NCBI RefSeq assembly: GCF_003351405.1
Contig: NZ_CP031240.1
Location: forward strand, 310,001 to 374,000
Length of the DNA: 64,000 nt
Source of the DNA: Haemophilus haemolyticus
GTDB taxonomy: Bacteria > Pseudomonadota > Gammaproteobacteria > Enterobacterales > Pasteurellaceae
Direction: 5' to 3'
Positions 63,873-64,000 of the stretch are shown here, piece by piece. Every line of letters starts with the position of its first letter. The first letter of the stretch is position 1. Position numbers and translations under genes: made by a program. The notes under the pieces were generated by a model. It saw only the letters and a list, made by a program, of their open reading frames with translations. It was not told where the DNA came from and did not search any database.

Positions 63873-63895
63873 TTTTATACTCCTTTTTACTATTT

Positions 63896-64000
63896 TTAGC
63901 CTAAGAAAAACCCGATTATAAAGTTTCTGTAATCAAAAAATTTATAATCGGGCTTTTCAAACATTTTCCCTGCGTGTTTTGCTTTACGTTGGTAACTCCC
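63896..64000 (-). CDS. arfA: Alternative ribosome-rescue factor ArfA (3' end only)
   Basis: The last 34 codons of a gene entering from the right edge: GSYQRKAKHAGKMFEKPDY, then KFFDYRNFIIGFFLG. GSYxRKxKH is the conserved core of ArfA, which recruits RF2 to release stalled ribosomes when trans-translation fails. A strong terminator hairpin lies inside the coding sequence, before the stop codon, the hallmark of arfA genes: the normal mRNA is non-stop and its product is tagged by tmRNA. The N-terminus is outside the window. Confidence 0.8.
   Translation of the reverse strand, partial: GSYQRKAKHAGKMFEKPDYKFFDYRNFIIGFFLG
63903..63952 (-). terminator. Intragenic terminator in arfA
   Basis: CCCGATTATAAA (63911-63922) and TTTATAATCGGG (63941-63952) form a perfect 12-bp stem; on the minus strand it is followed at once by TTTTTCTT. 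Transcription would end before the arfA stop codon at 63898-63896. Confidence 0.85.

Overview
The window looks like chromosomal DNA of Haemophilus influenzae or a very close relative (H. haemolyticus or biogroup aegyptius cannot be excluded). The 9-base Haemophilus uptake signal core AAGTGCGGT / ACCGCACTT occurs dozens of times on both strands, often as inverted pairs at gene ends. Base composition is AT-rich, and the gene set is typical of the species: NadN for NAD use, the haem/glutathione-binding lipoprotein HbpA, a serine-protease autotransporter of the Hap/IgA-protease family, and most of the translation and cell-envelope housekeeping genes. No rRNA or tRNA gene, IS element, CRISPR array or prophage was recognised; the one clear stable RNA gene is 6S RNA.

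Layout. 1-3151: an Lrp-type regulator cut by the window start, nhaA, and divergent brnQ with a perfect CRP-type palindrome between them. 3348-11240: a block that I think is strain-variable, holding a 1505-residue autotransporter with an unusual coiled-coil stalk, a glutathionylspermidine synthetase/amidase, and a YedE-type selenium-associated membrane protein. 11344-32753: rnr-rlmB, clpB, ygfA/6S RNA, zapA, polA, a frameshifted cupin gene, the cysteine desulfidase cyuA, hugZ-like and hbpA, an MFS pump and mobB, two tiny membrane-protein genes behind a competence-type (CRP-S) palindrome, the overlapping trmA-rsmJ-rseC operon, maoP, yihD-dsbA and mobA. 32775-40484: dam, aroB, aroK, nadN, an unknown exported protein and the rpsP-rimM-trmD-rplS operon. 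40535-52556: queH, ispB, rplU-rpmA, an EamA transporter, obgE, ndk, pepB, rffG, glnA, typA and pdxH. 52795-64000: a preQ1-I riboswitch with yhhQ, the thiosulfate importer tsuA-tsuB, a YhcH-family gene, pnp-nlpI-deaD, mltF with a 50-codon basic ORF, a broken yagU, a 98-residue unknown protein and the 3' end of arfA.

Themes. Sulfur, selenium and thiol chemistry recur: YedE, TsuAB, CyuA, HbpA (glutathione import), Gsp and DsbA. Queuosine salvage appears twice (queH; riboswitch plus yhhQ). The most interesting points for follow-up are the CRP-S palindrome in front of the two tiny membrane-protein genes, the coiled-coil autotransporter, a Fur-like box over the hugZ promoter, the arfA hairpin whose terminator lies upstream of the stop codon, the small coupled ORFs, and two frameshifted genes. 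As I recall the Rd KW20 map, the gene blocks here are joined in a different order, so the strain is probably rearranged relative to Rd.

Gene starts were chosen from ribosome-binding sites and remembered family N-termini. All homology statements are from memory, not from a search.
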